Assembly (NCBI GenBank): GCA_963799425.1
Contig: CAWCXA010000017.1
Coordinates: 186,001 to 250,000 of the forward strand
Length of the DNA stretch: 64,000 bases
Direction: 5' to 3'
Source of the DNA: CAVWSM01 sp963799425
GTDB lineage: Bacteria > Actinomycetota > Actinomycetes > Jiangellales > Jiangellaceae
In this document: piece by piece, positions 8,608 through 17,321 of the stretch
Layout: each line of letters starts with the position of its first letter
How positions within the stretch are numbered: position 1 is the stretch's first letter
The notes under the pieces: model-generated
What the model was told of the DNA's origin: nothing
What the model saw: only the letters and a program-made list of their open reading frames with translations
Database searches by the model: none
Translations under genes and position numbers: made by a program

Positions 8608-9216
8608 TTGTCGGTGTCCTGGTTCGACGCCGCCTACACCCACGGAGTCCCGCCGTGGGACATCGGCCGCCCCCAGGAGCCATTCGTCCCGCTCGCTGAG
8701 GGGCGACTCGTCACCGGTCCGGTGCTCGACGTCGGGTGCGGCACAGGCGAGCACGCGCTGCTCTTCGCGTCGTACGGCTATGACGCGGTTGGCGTCGATG
8801 CGAGCCCGCACGCGATCGAGCTGGCTAGGGCCAAGGCGCACGAGCGGGGCCTGTCGGCGACTTTCGTAGTAGGTAATGCGCTGCAGCTCGAGCAGCTCGG
8901 CCGTACGTACAGGACAGTCGTCGACTGTGGCGTCTTCCACGTGTTCTCAGATGACGAGCGCGTGGCGTACGTCACATCGCTCGGCCGCGTGCTCTTGCCC
9001 GGCGGGCGCTGCTACGTCCTCGCGTTCAGTGACGCGGAGCCGACTGACTGGGGTGGGCCGAGGCGGATCCGCCGGTCCGAGCTGGTCGACGCATTCCGTG
9101 ACGGCTGGGAGATCCGCAGCATCGAGCCGGCCCGGATCGCGACGAACCTGCCGATGATCGAGGGGCACGCCTGGTTCGCCGAGGTGGAACGCCTCAGCGA
9201 CGCCCGCGCCAGCTAG
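8608..9216 (+). CDS. SAM-dependent methyltransferase, class I
   Basis: About 202 residues. Motif I VLDVGCGTGEHALL is near residue 40, the acidic VGVDAS loop near 63, a middle VDCGVFHVFSD motif near 110 and LLPGGRCYVLAFSD near 137. This fits the tellurite-resistance/thiopurine-type small methyltransferases; the substrate cannot be named. The start is uncertain: TTG 8608 lies one base after the preceding stop and GTG 8614 is in frame; both precede the conserved WFDAAY. Likely co-transcribed with the preceding hypothetical gene. Confidence 0.85.
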   Translation: MSVSWFDAAYTHGVPPWDIGRPQEPFVPLAEGRLVTGPVLDVGCGTGEHALLFASYGYDAVGVDASPHAIELARAKAHERGLSATFVVGNALQLEQLGRTYRTVVDCGVFHVFSDDERVAYVTSLGRVLLPGGRCYVLAFSDAEPTDWGGPRRIRRSELVDAFRDGWEIRSIEPARIATNLPMIEGHAWFAEVERLSDARAS

Positions 9217-9223
9217 CTAGCTA

Positions 9224-9310
9224 TTGGCAGAGGGCGCCCCTGCGCCAATCGCGGCTTGGCTGAGGGCGCCCCTGCGCCAATAGGTCCGCTAGAGGGCGCC
9301 TCTGCGCCAA
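9224..9310. repeat. Triple hairpin-forming repeat between convergent genes
   Basis: A 19-bp unit gagggcgcccctgcgccaa occurs at 9230-9248 and 9262-9280, with one substitution (ccc to cct) at 9292-9310. Copies 1 and 2 are flanked by TTGGC at 9224-9228 and 9256-9260, which pairs with the GCCAA at the end of each unit, so each copy can fold. It fills most of the gap between the methyltransferase (+) and pepA (-) stops and may act as a bidirectional terminator array. Confidence 0.75.
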
Positions 9311-9331
9311 ACAGGTCAGCTGCGCGGAAGG

Positions 9332-10819
9332 TCAGAGCGCGCCGTTGGCGGCTTCCTCAGCCAGCTTGACGAGAGTCCGCACCGCGGAACCGGTGCCGCC
9401 CTTGGGGGTGTAGCCGTGCGGCTGACCCTCGTTGAATGCCGGTCCGGCGATGTCGAGGTGTGCCCACCGGATGTCCTGTCCGACGAATTCCTTGAGGAAC
9501 AGGCCCGCAGACAATGCACCGCCCCAGCGCTCACCGAGGTTGGCGATGTCGGCGACCGGGGAGTCGAGCTTTTCGCGCAGTTCCTCGGGCAGCGGTAGCG
9601 GCCACATCTGCTCACCAGCATCGGCCGCGATCGAGTGGATCGTGTCACGCAGCCCGTCGTCGTTGGACATGATCCCGGCGACGCGGGTGCCGAGCGCGAC
9701 GACGCAGGCACCGGTCAGGGTGGCGACGTCGACGATGATGTCGGGCTTGTCCTCCGAGGCGCGCGCGATGGCGTCGGCCATGACAAGCCGGCCCTCGGCG
9801 TCGGTGTTGAGCACCTCGACCGTCTTGCCGCCGTACATCGTCAGGACGTCGGACGGGCGCTGAGCGGTGCCCGAAGGCATGTTCTCCGCCATCGCGGCGT
9901 AGGTGGTGACCGACACCGGTATGCCCAGCTTCGCGATGGCGAGTGTGGCGGTGATGACTGCGGCGGCCCCGGACATGTCGCACTTCATGGTGATCATGCC
10001 GTCGGCCGGTTTGATCGACAAGCCGCCGGAGTCGAACGTGATGCCCTTGCCGACAAGCGCGATGTGCGCCTTGGCGCGCTTGGGTCGGTAGGTGAGGCGG
10101 ACGAGACGTGGCGAGTTGACCGACCCCTGGCCGACGCCGATGATGCCGCCGTAGCCGCCCTTGCGCAGGGCCTTGTCGTCGAGCACCTCGACCTCGACCG
10201 GCGCATCCTTGACGGCTGTCGTGGCGGCAGCGGCGAAGGTGGCTGGCGTGAGGTCGCTCGGCGGGGTGTTGACCCAGTCGCGGGTGAGGGAGACGGCATC
10301 GCCGAGGATGGCCGCTCGCTTGAGGGCCGCCCTCGCTGCCTTGTCGCGGGCCAGCGGCGTCACGACCGTGGCGCTGCCGAGGGGCGCGTCGCCCTTCTTG
10401 TAGCGGTCGTAGGCGTAGGCGCCGAGCGCGAGCCCTTCGACGACCGCACTCACCGACTCAGTATCGGCCGCGGGCAGGGCGACGACGGCTTTCTTGCTGC
10501 CGGCGAGCGTGCGCGCCGCCGTGCCGGCTGCGCGGCGCAGCGACTCGGGCTGGACGGCGTCGGCGACGGGACCGAGGCCGACGGCCAGCACGACCTTGGC
10601 AGCAACACCGTCGACGGCCGCCAGCTTGGTGACCTCACCCGCCTTGCCCTTGGCGCCGAGCGCCGATAGAGCCGCGGCGAGCCGCCCCTCGAAGGCGTTG
10701 TCGAGCTCGGCTGCGTCGGCGAGAAGGACGGGCGCGTCGCCGTCCTGCGCCACGCCGACGACGAGGGCGTCGGCGGTGAGTTCTGCGGCCTTGGCGTTGC
10801 TGAGGTTGATTGTCGCCAC
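9332..10819 (-). CDS. pepA: Leucyl aminopeptidase, M17 family
   Basis: Cytoplasmic two-metal aminopeptidase that removes N-terminal residues from peptides. It has 495 residues, the usual size. The variable N-terminal domain (about 1-170) is followed by the catalytic domain with KGITFDSGGLSIKP, MKCDMSGAAAV and the family signature NTDAEGRLVMADA. I prefer GTG 10819, which has GGAGA six bases upstream; an ATG at 10831 in frame has no ribosome binding site. It is the last gene of the minus-strand run that begins at the cobalamin riboswitch, though it may have its own promoter. Confidence 0.95.
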   Translation of the reverse strand: MATINLSNAKAAELTADALVVGVAQDGDAPVLLADAAELDNAFEGRLAAALSALGAKGKAGEVTKLAAVDGVAAKVVLAVGLGPVADAVQPESLRRAAGTAARTLAGSKKAVVALPAADTESVSAVVEGLALGAYAYDRYKKGDAPLGSATVVTPLARDKAARAALKRAAILGDAVSLTRDWVNTPPSDLTPATFAAAATTAVKDAPVEVEVLDDKALRKGGYGGIIGVGQGSVNSPRLVRLTYRPKRAKAHIALVGKGITFDSGGLSIKPADGMITMKCDMSGAAAVITATLAIAKLGIPVSVTTYAAMAENMPSGTAQRPSDVLTMYGGKTVEVLNTDAEGRLVMADAIARASEDKPDIIVDVATLTGACVVALGTRVAGIMSNDDGLRDTIHSIAADAGEQMWPLPLPEELREKLDSPVADIANLGERWGGALSAGLFLKEFVGQDIRWAHLDIAGPAFNEGQPHGYTPKGGTGSAVRTLVKLAEEAANGAL

Positions 10820-10863
10820 GATTCTCCACATCGTCGGGGTGGCTGGACCGCAGTCGATGGTAC

Positions 10864-11631
10864 TCACGTGCTGACAGCAGCAGTGACGAGCGCTGCCACG
10901 GTCGCCACCTCGCTGCAGGCCCCAAGAACGTCGCCGGTGATGCCGCCGACGCGGCGAACGCAGATCGCGAGCAGGAGTGCGCCGCCCGCAAGCCCCACGA
11001 TCACACTGACGACGCCGGCCGCACCACCCACCCACAGCCCGAGCAGCAGCGCGACCGCGAGCCAGCCGAGAGCCCAAGCGCGCGGTACGACGCCGGCAAC
11101 CGCAGCGCCTAACCCGTCGGGACGTGCCGCCGGGACGCCACGTACGCAGGCGAGCACGATCGCCACCCGACCACCCAGCACCGGCAGGGCCAGCCGGGCG
11201 ATCGGGCTGTCGAGAGTGACCAGCTCAGCCGCCGCGGTCGTCTGCAGCAACAGCACGAGGACCACGGTGACGGTGCCGAGCGCACCGATGCGCGGGTCAC
11301 GCATGACGTTGAGGGCGTCGTCGCCACGGCGGCGAGAGCCGAGCCCATCAGCCACATCTGCGAGGCCGTCGAGGTGCAGCCCACGCGTGAGGTACGCAAG
11401 CGCACCGATCGCGAGTGCGGCCGCGAGGATCGGCGAGCCGTCGAACGGGTCAAAGGCGAGCCACGCGATGGCACCGACAGCGACGCCGAGCACCGCGCCG
11501 ACCAGTGGGCCGAGCAGGATCGCCGCCCGCGCGACTGCGCTGTCGACCCGACGCGGCGCAGGCACGGGAACGATGGTGAACGTCCCGACGGCCAGTCGTA
11601 CCCCGTCGGCGACGCGCCCCGCAACGATCAC
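10864..11631 (-). CDS. cobS: Adenosylcobinamide-GDP ribazoletransferase (cobalamin synthase)
   Basis: Membrane enzyme that joins adenosylcobinamide-GDP to alpha-ribazole (phosphate), the last assembly step of the cobalamin lower ligand. The 255-residue protein is strongly hydrophobic, with roughly six membrane segments. Characteristic CobS motifs are visible: an N-terminal GTFTIVPVP, TRGLHLDGLADVADGLGS with DPRIGALG (Asp-rich metal-binding region), and a C-terminal GGITGDVLGACSE. The start is GTG 11631, 45 bases after cobT. It belongs to the riboswitch-controlled cluster with cobU and cobT. Confidence 0.95.
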   Translation of the reverse strand: MIVAGRVADGVRLAVGTFTIVPVPAPRRVDSAVARAAILLGPLVGAVLGVAVGAIAWLAFDPFDGSPILAAALAIGALAYLTRGLHLDGLADVADGLGSRRRGDDALNVMRDPRIGALGTVTVVLVLLLQTTAAAELVTLDSPIARLALPVLGGRVAIVLACVRGVPAARPDGLGAAVAGVVPRAWALGWLAVALLLGLWVGGAAGVVSVIVGLAGGALLLAICVRRVGGITGDVLGACSEVATVAALVTAAVST

Positions 11632-11676
11632 GCTGAACGGCCAAGTTGTGTCGTGAACCGCTGCAGGCGCATGTGC

Positions 11677-12768
11677 CTAGTCACCAGCTGGCTGTTCAGC
11701 GTGATCGTTGCCAGCGGCGCCCAGCACCTCATCGAGCGTCGACATCTCCGCGAGCAGCGCAGCCGCCGCTTTGAGCACTGGCACCGCAATCAGCGCGCCG
11801 GTTCCCTCCCCGAGCCGCATCTCGTAGTCCACCAGCGGTTCCAGACCCAGCCGCGCGAGAGCCGCGTGGTGCGCCGGCTCAGTGGAGCGGTGGCCGGCGA
11901 GGAACCAACGACCGGCGCGGTACGAGACACGCGCCGCGACCAGCGCAGCGGCTCCGGACACGACACCGTCGAGCAGCACCGGCGTACGGCGGACTGCGGC
12001 CTGAGTGAGGAAGCCCGCAGTCGCGGCGAAGTCGGCCGATCCCACGGTGGCGAGCAGTTCGATCATGTCGCCGGTTTTCGGTCGTCCGCGGCGGGCCGCG
12101 TCGCGGACAGCCGCGGCCTTGCGCATCCACGCGTTGTCATCCACGCCCGTGCCCCGGCCGACGAGAGACGCGACATCCTTGCCGGTCAGCAGCACAGTGA
12201 GGACGGTCGCCGGTGTCGTGTTGCCAATGCCCATGTCACCGGCGATGAGCAGGTCGGCGCCGGAATCGACCTCCTCATCCGCGATCGTCATGCCGGCGCG
12301 GAAGGCCGTCTCTGCCTCGTCGCGAGTCAGTGCGTCCTCGATGTCGATGCGGCCACTGCCACGGCGCACCTTGTGCTTGGTTACGGCTGCGGGCAGGTCA
12401 GACAGGTCGGCGTCGACGCCGATGTCGAGGACGCGCACGCTGGCGCCCACCTGACGTGCGAGCACGTTGACCGCCGCGCCACCGGCGACAAACGTGCGAA
12501 CCATGAGGCCGGTGACCTCACGCGGGTAGGCGGACACGCCCGCAGAGGCGATCCCGTGGTCGCCCGCGAACACGACGACGCGTACGTCCTCGAGCGGGCG
12601 CGGCGGGCACGTCCCCTGCACCGAGCAGATCCAGGCCGCCAAGTCTTCGAGCCGGCCGAGCGCGCCAGCGGGCTTGGCGAGCGCGGCCAACCGCTCGCGC
12701 GCAGCCTCTGACTGCTGCTTGTCCGGCAACGGCACCTGCCCGGCCAGCTCGGTCAGGTCGAGCGTCAT
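11677..12768 (-). CDS. cobT: Nicotinate-nucleotide:dimethylbenzimidazole phosphoribosyltransferase
   Basis: Makes alpha-ribazole phosphate from nicotinate mononucleotide and 5,6-dimethylbenzimidazole. It has 363 residues, slightly longer than the usual 350. Visible motifs: PAGALGRLEDLA near the N-terminus, VVVFAGDHGI, a GDMGIGNTTPATVL loop, and YEMRLGEGTGA, which contains the catalytic glutamate. The ATG at 12768 overlaps the cobU stop as ATGA, implying translational coupling. A short Asp/His-containing C-terminal tail is extra to the family. Confidence 0.96.
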   Translation of the reverse strand: MTLDLTELAGQVPLPDKQQSEAARERLAALAKPAGALGRLEDLAAWICSVQGTCPPRPLEDVRVVVFAGDHGIASAGVSAYPREVTGLMVRTFVAGGAAVNVLARQVGASVRVLDIGVDADLSDLPAAVTKHKVRRGSGRIDIEDALTRDEAETAFRAGMTIADEEVDSGADLLIAGDMGIGNTTPATVLTVLLTGKDVASLVGRGTGVDDNAWMRKAAAVRDAARRGRPKTGDMIELLATVGSADFAATAGFLTQAAVRRTPVLLDGVVSGAAALVAARVSYRAGRWFLAGHRSTEPAHHAALARLGLEPLVDYEMRLGEGTGALIAVPVLKAAAALLAEMSTLDEVLGAAGNDHAEQPAGD

Positions 12769-13763
12769 GCGGTCCTCTCAGGGGTGAGGTCGAGCGGTCG
12801 TCCGGCGACGAGCAGGATGACCCGGTCGGAGACGTCGGCTAGGCGCATGTTGAGCTTGCCGAGCTCGTCGCGGAAGCGGATGCCGGAGGGGTACGAGGGT
12901 ACGACCCCTGAACCGACCTCGTTGCTGACGGCGACGACGTAGCGTGGGGTGTCCCGCCAGGCAGCGATCAGTGACTCGACCCTGGCGCGCACAGCGTCGC
13001 GGCTGCCGCCGTCCCAGTTTGCGTCGTCCCACCCGCCGACACCGTCGAGCACAGCCGTCAGCCACAGGGCGAAGCAGTCGAGGAGCACGGGCGGGCCGGG
13101 CGTGGCCAGGACGCCCTCGATGTCGGTCGTCTCGAGCGTGCGCCAGGTCGCGGGCCGCCGGGCGCGGTGTTCGGCGACACGCTGCACCCAGTCGGGGTCG
13201 TCCGGGCGCGCGCCGCTTGTCGCGACATAGTCGACCGCGGGCTCGGCCGCGAGCAGTCGCTCGGCGTACGTGCTCTTGCCGGACCGCGCCCCGCCCAGCA
13301 CCAGCACGCGCTGGCCGCCAACAGTGAAGCGCTCTGCACGCGGCGCGCCGCCCGTGTCCGGCACAACGTTTCGGTTCTCGGGGTCTCCAGGCAACACAAA
13401 GTCGTACGCCGTGCTGTCGGTCATCGCAGCCATGGCCTCTGGGCCGGCGTCCGGGGCGTACAGCAGGCGACCACCGTCGGGGCCGGTCACGTCCCACCAC
13501 AGCCGGTCGTCGTCCGCCGGCAGGGCGACAACTTCGTACGAGCCCAGCTGCAGCGGCTCTCGGGTCGGGACGCCTGGGCCGAGCACCTCAACCCCATCGG
13601 GTGCAGGGCAGCCGGAGGGCGGCCCGCTCATCAGGATGTGTCGCACGCCCAACAGGTCCAGCCCGTGACGCCAGGCCGCGGCCGGCGTCTCAGGCCCACA
13701 GTCGAGCAGCAGCACCCCGTCGACCAGTGCCGCAGCACCCGCACCCAACACATCGACGCGCAT
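12765..13763 (-). CDS. cobU: CobU with degenerate N-terminal domain
   Basis: Bifunctional adenosylcobinamide kinase / adenosylcobinamide-phosphate guanylyltransferase. The CobU domain fills residues 152-332: the P-loop GGARSGKST at 157-165, EHRARRPATWRTLE in the middle, then LLDCFALWLTAVL and VSNEVGSGVVPSYPSGIRFRDELG. Residues 1-150 are an extra domain beginning MRVDVLGAGAAALVDGVLLL. They resemble the metallo-beta-lactamase-fold extension found on some actinomycete CobU proteins, but no HxHxDH metal motif is present, so the extension is probably inactive or regulatory. ATG 13763 shares one base with the EcfS stop (TGATG). Confidence 0.9.
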   Translation of the reverse strand: MRVDVLGAGAAALVDGVLLLDCGPETPAAAWRHGLDLLGVRHILMSGPPSGCPAPDGVEVLGPGVPTREPLQLGSYEVVALPADDDRLWWDVTGPDGGRLLYAPDAGPEAMAAMTDSTAYDFVLPGDPENRNVVPDTGGAPRAERFTVGGQRVLVLGGARSGKSTYAERLLAAEPAVDYVATSGARPDDPDWVQRVAEHRARRPATWRTLETTDIEGVLATPGPPVLLDCFALWLTAVLDGVGGWDDANWDGGSRDAVRARVESLIAAWRDTPRYVVAVSNEVGSGVVPSYPSGIRFRDELGKLNMRLADVSDRVILLVAGRPLDLTPERTA

Positions 13764-14581
13764 CAGCGGGCGGCCGGCTGGAACTCGATGGGCGCATCGA
13801 ACGCGGCCTTGCGCACCGCCCGACGCAGCGCCGCGAGCACCGGCCGACCCGCGAGCACGCACAGCAAACCGGTGACCACCGCGCGCGAGATGTCCCAGGC
13901 CATCGATGTCGTCAGGTGGAAGACCACGAACCGCGTGAGGTTGTCCCACACGGGCTCGCCGGCGACGAAGCTGACCGACGTCGTCAATGTGGTGAACGGC
14001 CAGAACCACATGTTGAGCAGCCCGCCATAGAGCAGCGCGACGATGACCCCGTATGCACCAAGCATCAGCACCTCCGCACGACCGCGCAGCGGCGGCAGCA
14101 AACCGGCGCCCATCGCGGCCCAGCCACAGCCGAGCATCTGGAACGGTAGCCAAGGCCCCACCGCCCCGATGACGAACGCCGACGCGAGCAGCGTGATTGC
14201 TCCGAGCGCGAAGCCGAAACCGGGGCCGAGTACCCGGCCGGCGACAACGAGCAGAAAGAAGATCGGCTCGATGCCGGCGGTGCCGGTGCCGAGCACGCGC
14301 AGGCCGACGCCTACGGCGGCGAGCACGCCAAGCAGGGCCACCGACTTGGCGTCGGCCTGCCCGTCGGCGAGCTCGGCCAGGCAGACGACCAGCAGCAGCG
14401 GGAGCAGCAGCGCGAACAGCCAGGGCGCGTCGGCGCTGTGGGCCAGCCCGGCACCGGCGTCGATGAACAGTGGCCAGGTGAAGGCGACGAAACCCACGAG
14501 CGATACGAGCGCGATCGCCAGCGCCGAGCGGGTGCCCAGGCGCAGCTGACCGGCTGTCCGGTTGGCAATTGCCTCGCTCAC
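13763..14581 (-). CDS. ECF transporter substrate-binding (S) component, probably for cobalamin or a precursor
   Basis: Integral membrane protein of about 272 residues with six or more hydrophobic segments and few charges. It contains LRVLGTGTAGIEPIFFLLVVAGRVLG, GPGFGFALGAITLLASAF and VWDNLTRFVVFHLTTSMAWD, features of ECF S-components next to cobalamin genes. I chose GTG 14581 because it overlaps the upstream ATPase stop (GTGA). Its place between EcfA and CobU downstream of a cobalamin riboswitch suggests that it binds a corrinoid. Substrate identity is inferred from context only. Confidence 0.82.
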   Translation of the reverse strand: MSEAIANRTAGQLRLGTRSALAIALVSLVGFVAFTWPLFIDAGAGLAHSADAPWLFALLLPLLLVVCLAELADGQADAKSVALLGVLAAVGVGLRVLGTGTAGIEPIFFLLVVAGRVLGPGFGFALGAITLLASAFVIGAVGPWLPFQMLGCGWAAMGAGLLPPLRGRAEVLMLGAYGVIVALLYGGLLNMWFWPFTTLTTSVSFVAGEPVWDNLTRFVVFHLTTSMAWDISRAVVTGLLCVLAGRPVLAALRRAVRKAAFDAPIEFQPAAR

Positions 14582-16191
14582 GAAGCCACCCCCAACGCAT
14601 CGGTCACGTCGTGAACGGTCAGCCACGGCTGCGGCGCGAAGATCTTTGCCACCTGTGGCGCGAACGCGGGTGAACCCACGACCACCTCGGTGGTAGGCCC
14701 GTCCGCGACGATCTCTCCGTCGGCGAGCACCACCACGCGAGTCGCAACCTCCGCCACCAGCTCGACGTCGTGCGTGGCCAGGACGACGCAGTGACCGTCC
14801 CGGGCAAGATCGCGCAGGATCGCCACGAGGCGACGCTTTGCGGTGTAGTCGAGGCCGCGTGTCGGTTCGTCCAGCAGGAGTAGTGGGGGAGCGGCCGCGA
14901 GTACGACTGCCAGTGCAAGGCTGAGCCGCTGCCCCTCCGAGAGATCACGCGGATGCTGCTCGTCGAGCACCTCGGGCGCCAGGTCTGCGAGCTTCGCTCG
15001 TGCGGTGCCGGGTTGGGCGCCCGCATCGTCGTCGGCGTCACGGCACTCCGCCGCAACGGAGTCGGCATAGAGCAGGTCGCCCGGGTTCTGCGGCACGAGC
15101 CCAACGGCGCGCACGACTCGACCAGGGTCGGCGGTGTGCGGCGTGAGCCCGAGTACGTCGACCGCACCGGCGGACGGCGCGCGCAGCCCGGTCAGGGCCG
15201 CCAGCAGGCTCGACTTTCCCGCGCCGTTGCGGCCCATGACGGCCACGACGTGACCGCGGTGCAGCGACAGTTGGACGCCGCGAAGCGCGGGTACGGCGCC
15301 GTATGACACGACGAGCCGGCGAGCCCGCGCGAGCTCCACGTCAACCGGCTGGACGACGTGCAGCGGAGGGGTTCGCTCGGCGAGCTGGCGGCGTAGGAGG
15401 GTGGTGCGTCGTCGCGCGTCGCGTACGGACAGCGGCAGCGGGGACAACCCAGCGACCCGGCCGAGCTCGACTACCGGCGGTGCGACCGTCGACACCGCCA
15501 TCACCTCGGCCGGATCACCGACGACGAGCGGGGTGCCGGCACCACCGAGGAGGACGACGCGGTCGGCGTACTGCACCACACGCTCCAGCCGATGCTCAGC
15601 CAGCAGAACGGTCATGCCCAGGTCGTGGACGAGCCGCTGCAGCGCGGCCAGCACCTCCTCCGCGGCCTGCGGGTCCAATGCTGATGTTGGCTCGTCGAGT
15701 ACGAGGACGCGCGGGTGGGCGGTGAGCGCTGCGCCGATCGCCGCACGCTGTTGCTGGCCGGCAGAAAGCGTGCCCAGCGGGCGGTCCCGGAGGTCCGCGA
15801 GCCCGAGGAGGTCGAGCGTCTCCTCGACCCGGCGGCGCATCACCTGCGGGTCGAGCCCGAGCCACTCCATCCCGAAGGCGAGCTCGTCCTCCACCGCGTC
15901 CGCGACGAAACCCGACCCCGGGTTCTGGCGCACAACACCAACCACGTCGGCAAGGTCGCGGGGCGCGTGCGTACGGGTATCACGGCCATCCACCAGAACC
16001 CGCCCCGAGAGGGTGCCCCCGGTGAAGTGCGGTACGAGCCCATTCACCGCACTAAGCAATGTCGACTTGCCCGAACCGGTACGTCCGACGACAAGGCACA
16101 ACTCGCCCTCGGGGACGTGTAGGTCGACATCGACCAGCACGGGGGCAGCGGCGTCGGGATATCGGATGGTCACCGACTCAAACCGGATCAC
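14578..16191 (-). CDS. ECF transporter ATPase, two fused ABC domains (EcfA-EcfA')
   Basis: Energises uptake by the ECF complex on the cytoplasmic side. It has 537 residues with two complete nucleotide-binding domains. Domain 1: Walker A GRTGSGKST (36-44), signature LSAGQQQRAAIG, Walker B VLVLDEPTSALD. Domain 2: Walker A GRNGAGKSS, signature LSEGQRLSLALA, Walker B LLLLDEPTRGLD. The second signature reads SEGQ rather than SGGQ, which is acceptable. The GTG at 16191 overlaps the EcfT stop; the open frame continues upstream but only as the shadow of ecfT. Confidence 0.93.
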   Translation of the reverse strand: MIRFESVTIRYPDAAAPVLVDVDLHVPEGELCLVVGRTGSGKSTLLSAVNGLVPHFTGGTLSGRVLVDGRDTRTHAPRDLADVVGVVRQNPGSGFVADAVEDELAFGMEWLGLDPQVMRRRVEETLDLLGLADLRDRPLGTLSAGQQQRAAIGAALTAHPRVLVLDEPTSALDPQAAEEVLAALQRLVHDLGMTVLLAEHRLERVVQYADRVVLLGGAGTPLVVGDPAEVMAVSTVAPPVVELGRVAGLSPLPLSVRDARRRTTLLRRQLAERTPPLHVVQPVDVELARARRLVVSYGAVPALRGVQLSLHRGHVVAVMGRNGAGKSSLLAALTGLRAPSAGAVDVLGLTPHTADPGRVVRAVGLVPQNPGDLLYADSVAAECRDADDDAGAQPGTARAKLADLAPEVLDEQHPRDLSEGQRLSLALAVVLAAAPPLLLLDEPTRGLDYTAKRRLVAILRDLARDGHCVVLATHDVELVAEVATRVVVLADGEIVADGPTTEVVVGSPAFAPQVAKIFAPQPWLTVHDVTDALGVAS

Positions 16192-17321
16192 GCGGGCACC
16201 TCCATCGGGGTTCGCGTCGAGACGCCGGGCGTGGCTGGCACCCGATCGGGCGGCAGCGGTGTGATCCAGGCAGGAAGCAGCGCCGCCACGAGGCCGATCA
16301 GCGGGAGTAGGGGCAGCTGCGGCGGGACCAGGGGTACGAAAAGCAGGTTCATCCCTGGGGTGCCGCGGGCCGCTGTCACGCCAAACGTGCCGGCAACGAC
16401 GATGGCGCAGCCGGTGACCGCCCACTCCGGCCAGCGCCACGGGTCGGGTCGGTAGCGGGTACGGATGCTGGCCCGGCCCGCGAGCGAGAAGCCGCTCGCG
16501 GCAAGGGCCAGCCCGCCCAGGACCAGGGCCGGTCCGAACCAGCCGGGCAGGCTGTCGTCCAGCAGCCCGTATACGCCGACGCACACCCCCGCCAGCCCCG
16601 CGACGACGAGCACCCCCGTGGCCCGTCGTCGCGGAGCAGGAACGGCGGCGGCGCGGCCGAAGCCGCGGGCGTCCATCGCGGCGGCGAGGTCGAGCGCCCG
16701 CTCGAGCGACCCCTCGAGGACGGGCATGGCGATGCGGCCAAGGCTGCGTGGGCCTCGCGCGGTGCGGCCGCGCAGCCGGTGAGCCGCGCGGACGCGCGCC
16801 GCGTCCTCGACGAGCCTCGGGGCGAACGACAGCGCGACGACGATGGCGACACCCGTTGCGTATAGCGCCCCGGGCACCGAGCGCAGCAATCGCCGAGGAT
16901 CCGCGAGTGCGTTGGCGGCGCCCACACAGGCCAGCATCACGGCCAGCCGCAGGCCGTCGTACACCGCCAACATCACGGCCTCGAGCGTCACCGCACCGCC
17001 GATGCGAACACCCGCCGCCCACTCGGGCAGGTCGAGCGACGGCAGCCGGAACAGCACCGTTGTGCCGCCGACCGCCGTCCCGAACAGAGCCTGGAACACC
17101 ACACGGAGCCCGATCACCAGCAACCCCAGCTTGAGGAAGGCGCCGAACGACCTGGCCCAGGGCGTCGGGCTACGGCGCGCGGCGACCACGTAGCCGGCGA
17201 CCGCCACGAGCAGCGCGAGCAGCACCGGATTGGTGGTGCGGCTCGCCGCCACCGCGAGGCCGAGCGCCCAAAGCCACCAGGCTCCGGCGTGCAGCCGACG
17301 GGGGACCGGGTGCAGGCTCAT
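16188..17321 (-). CDS. ECF transporter transmembrane (T) component
   Basis: Membrane scaffold linking the S component to the ATPases. It has 377 residues with about eight hydrophobic segments. The cytoplasmic coupling helices carry the EcfT signatures AHRLRG and AMDARGFG (Ala-x-x-Ala-Arg-Gly type). The C-terminal extension, with further membrane helices, is longer than in a minimal EcfT. The ATG at 17321 overlaps the preceding stop (ATGA). Together with the fused ATPase and the S component it forms one complete ECF transporter. Confidence 0.9.
   Translation of the reverse strand: MSLHPVPRRLHAGAWWLWALGLAVAASRTTNPVLLALLVAVAGYVVAARRSPTPWARSFGAFLKLGLLVIGLRVVFQALFGTAVGGTTVLFRLPSLDLPEWAAGVRIGGAVTLEAVMLAVYDGLRLAVMLACVGAANALADPRRLLRSVPGALYATGVAIVVALSFAPRLVEDAARVRAAHRLRGRTARGPRSLGRIAMPVLEGSLERALDLAAAMDARGFGRAAAVPAPRRRATGVLVVAGLAGVCVGVYGLLDDSLPGWFGPALVLGGLALAASGFSLAGRASIRTRYRPDPWRWPEWAVTGCAIVVAGTFGVTAARGTPGMNLLFVPLVPPQLPLLPLIGLVAALLPAWITPLPPDRVPATPGVSTRTPMEVPA

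Noticed and set aside
9211..9222. agctagctagct run at the end of the methyltransferase gene as a microsatellite
   Set aside because: Too short (three units) and partly within the stop codon context to call as a functional repeat.
12765..14600. A single 611-residue minus-strand frame covering cobU and the adjacent ECF gene
   Set aside because: The upstream part is Arg/Ala-rich and lies opposite the codons of the ECF S component; the real CobU begins at 13763, supported by the TGATG overlap.
14578..17022. An 814-residue open frame for the ABC ATPase
   Set aside because: The first 277 residues are low-complexity basic sequence in the shadow of ecfT; the first recognisable strand follows GTG 16191, which overlaps the EcfT stop.
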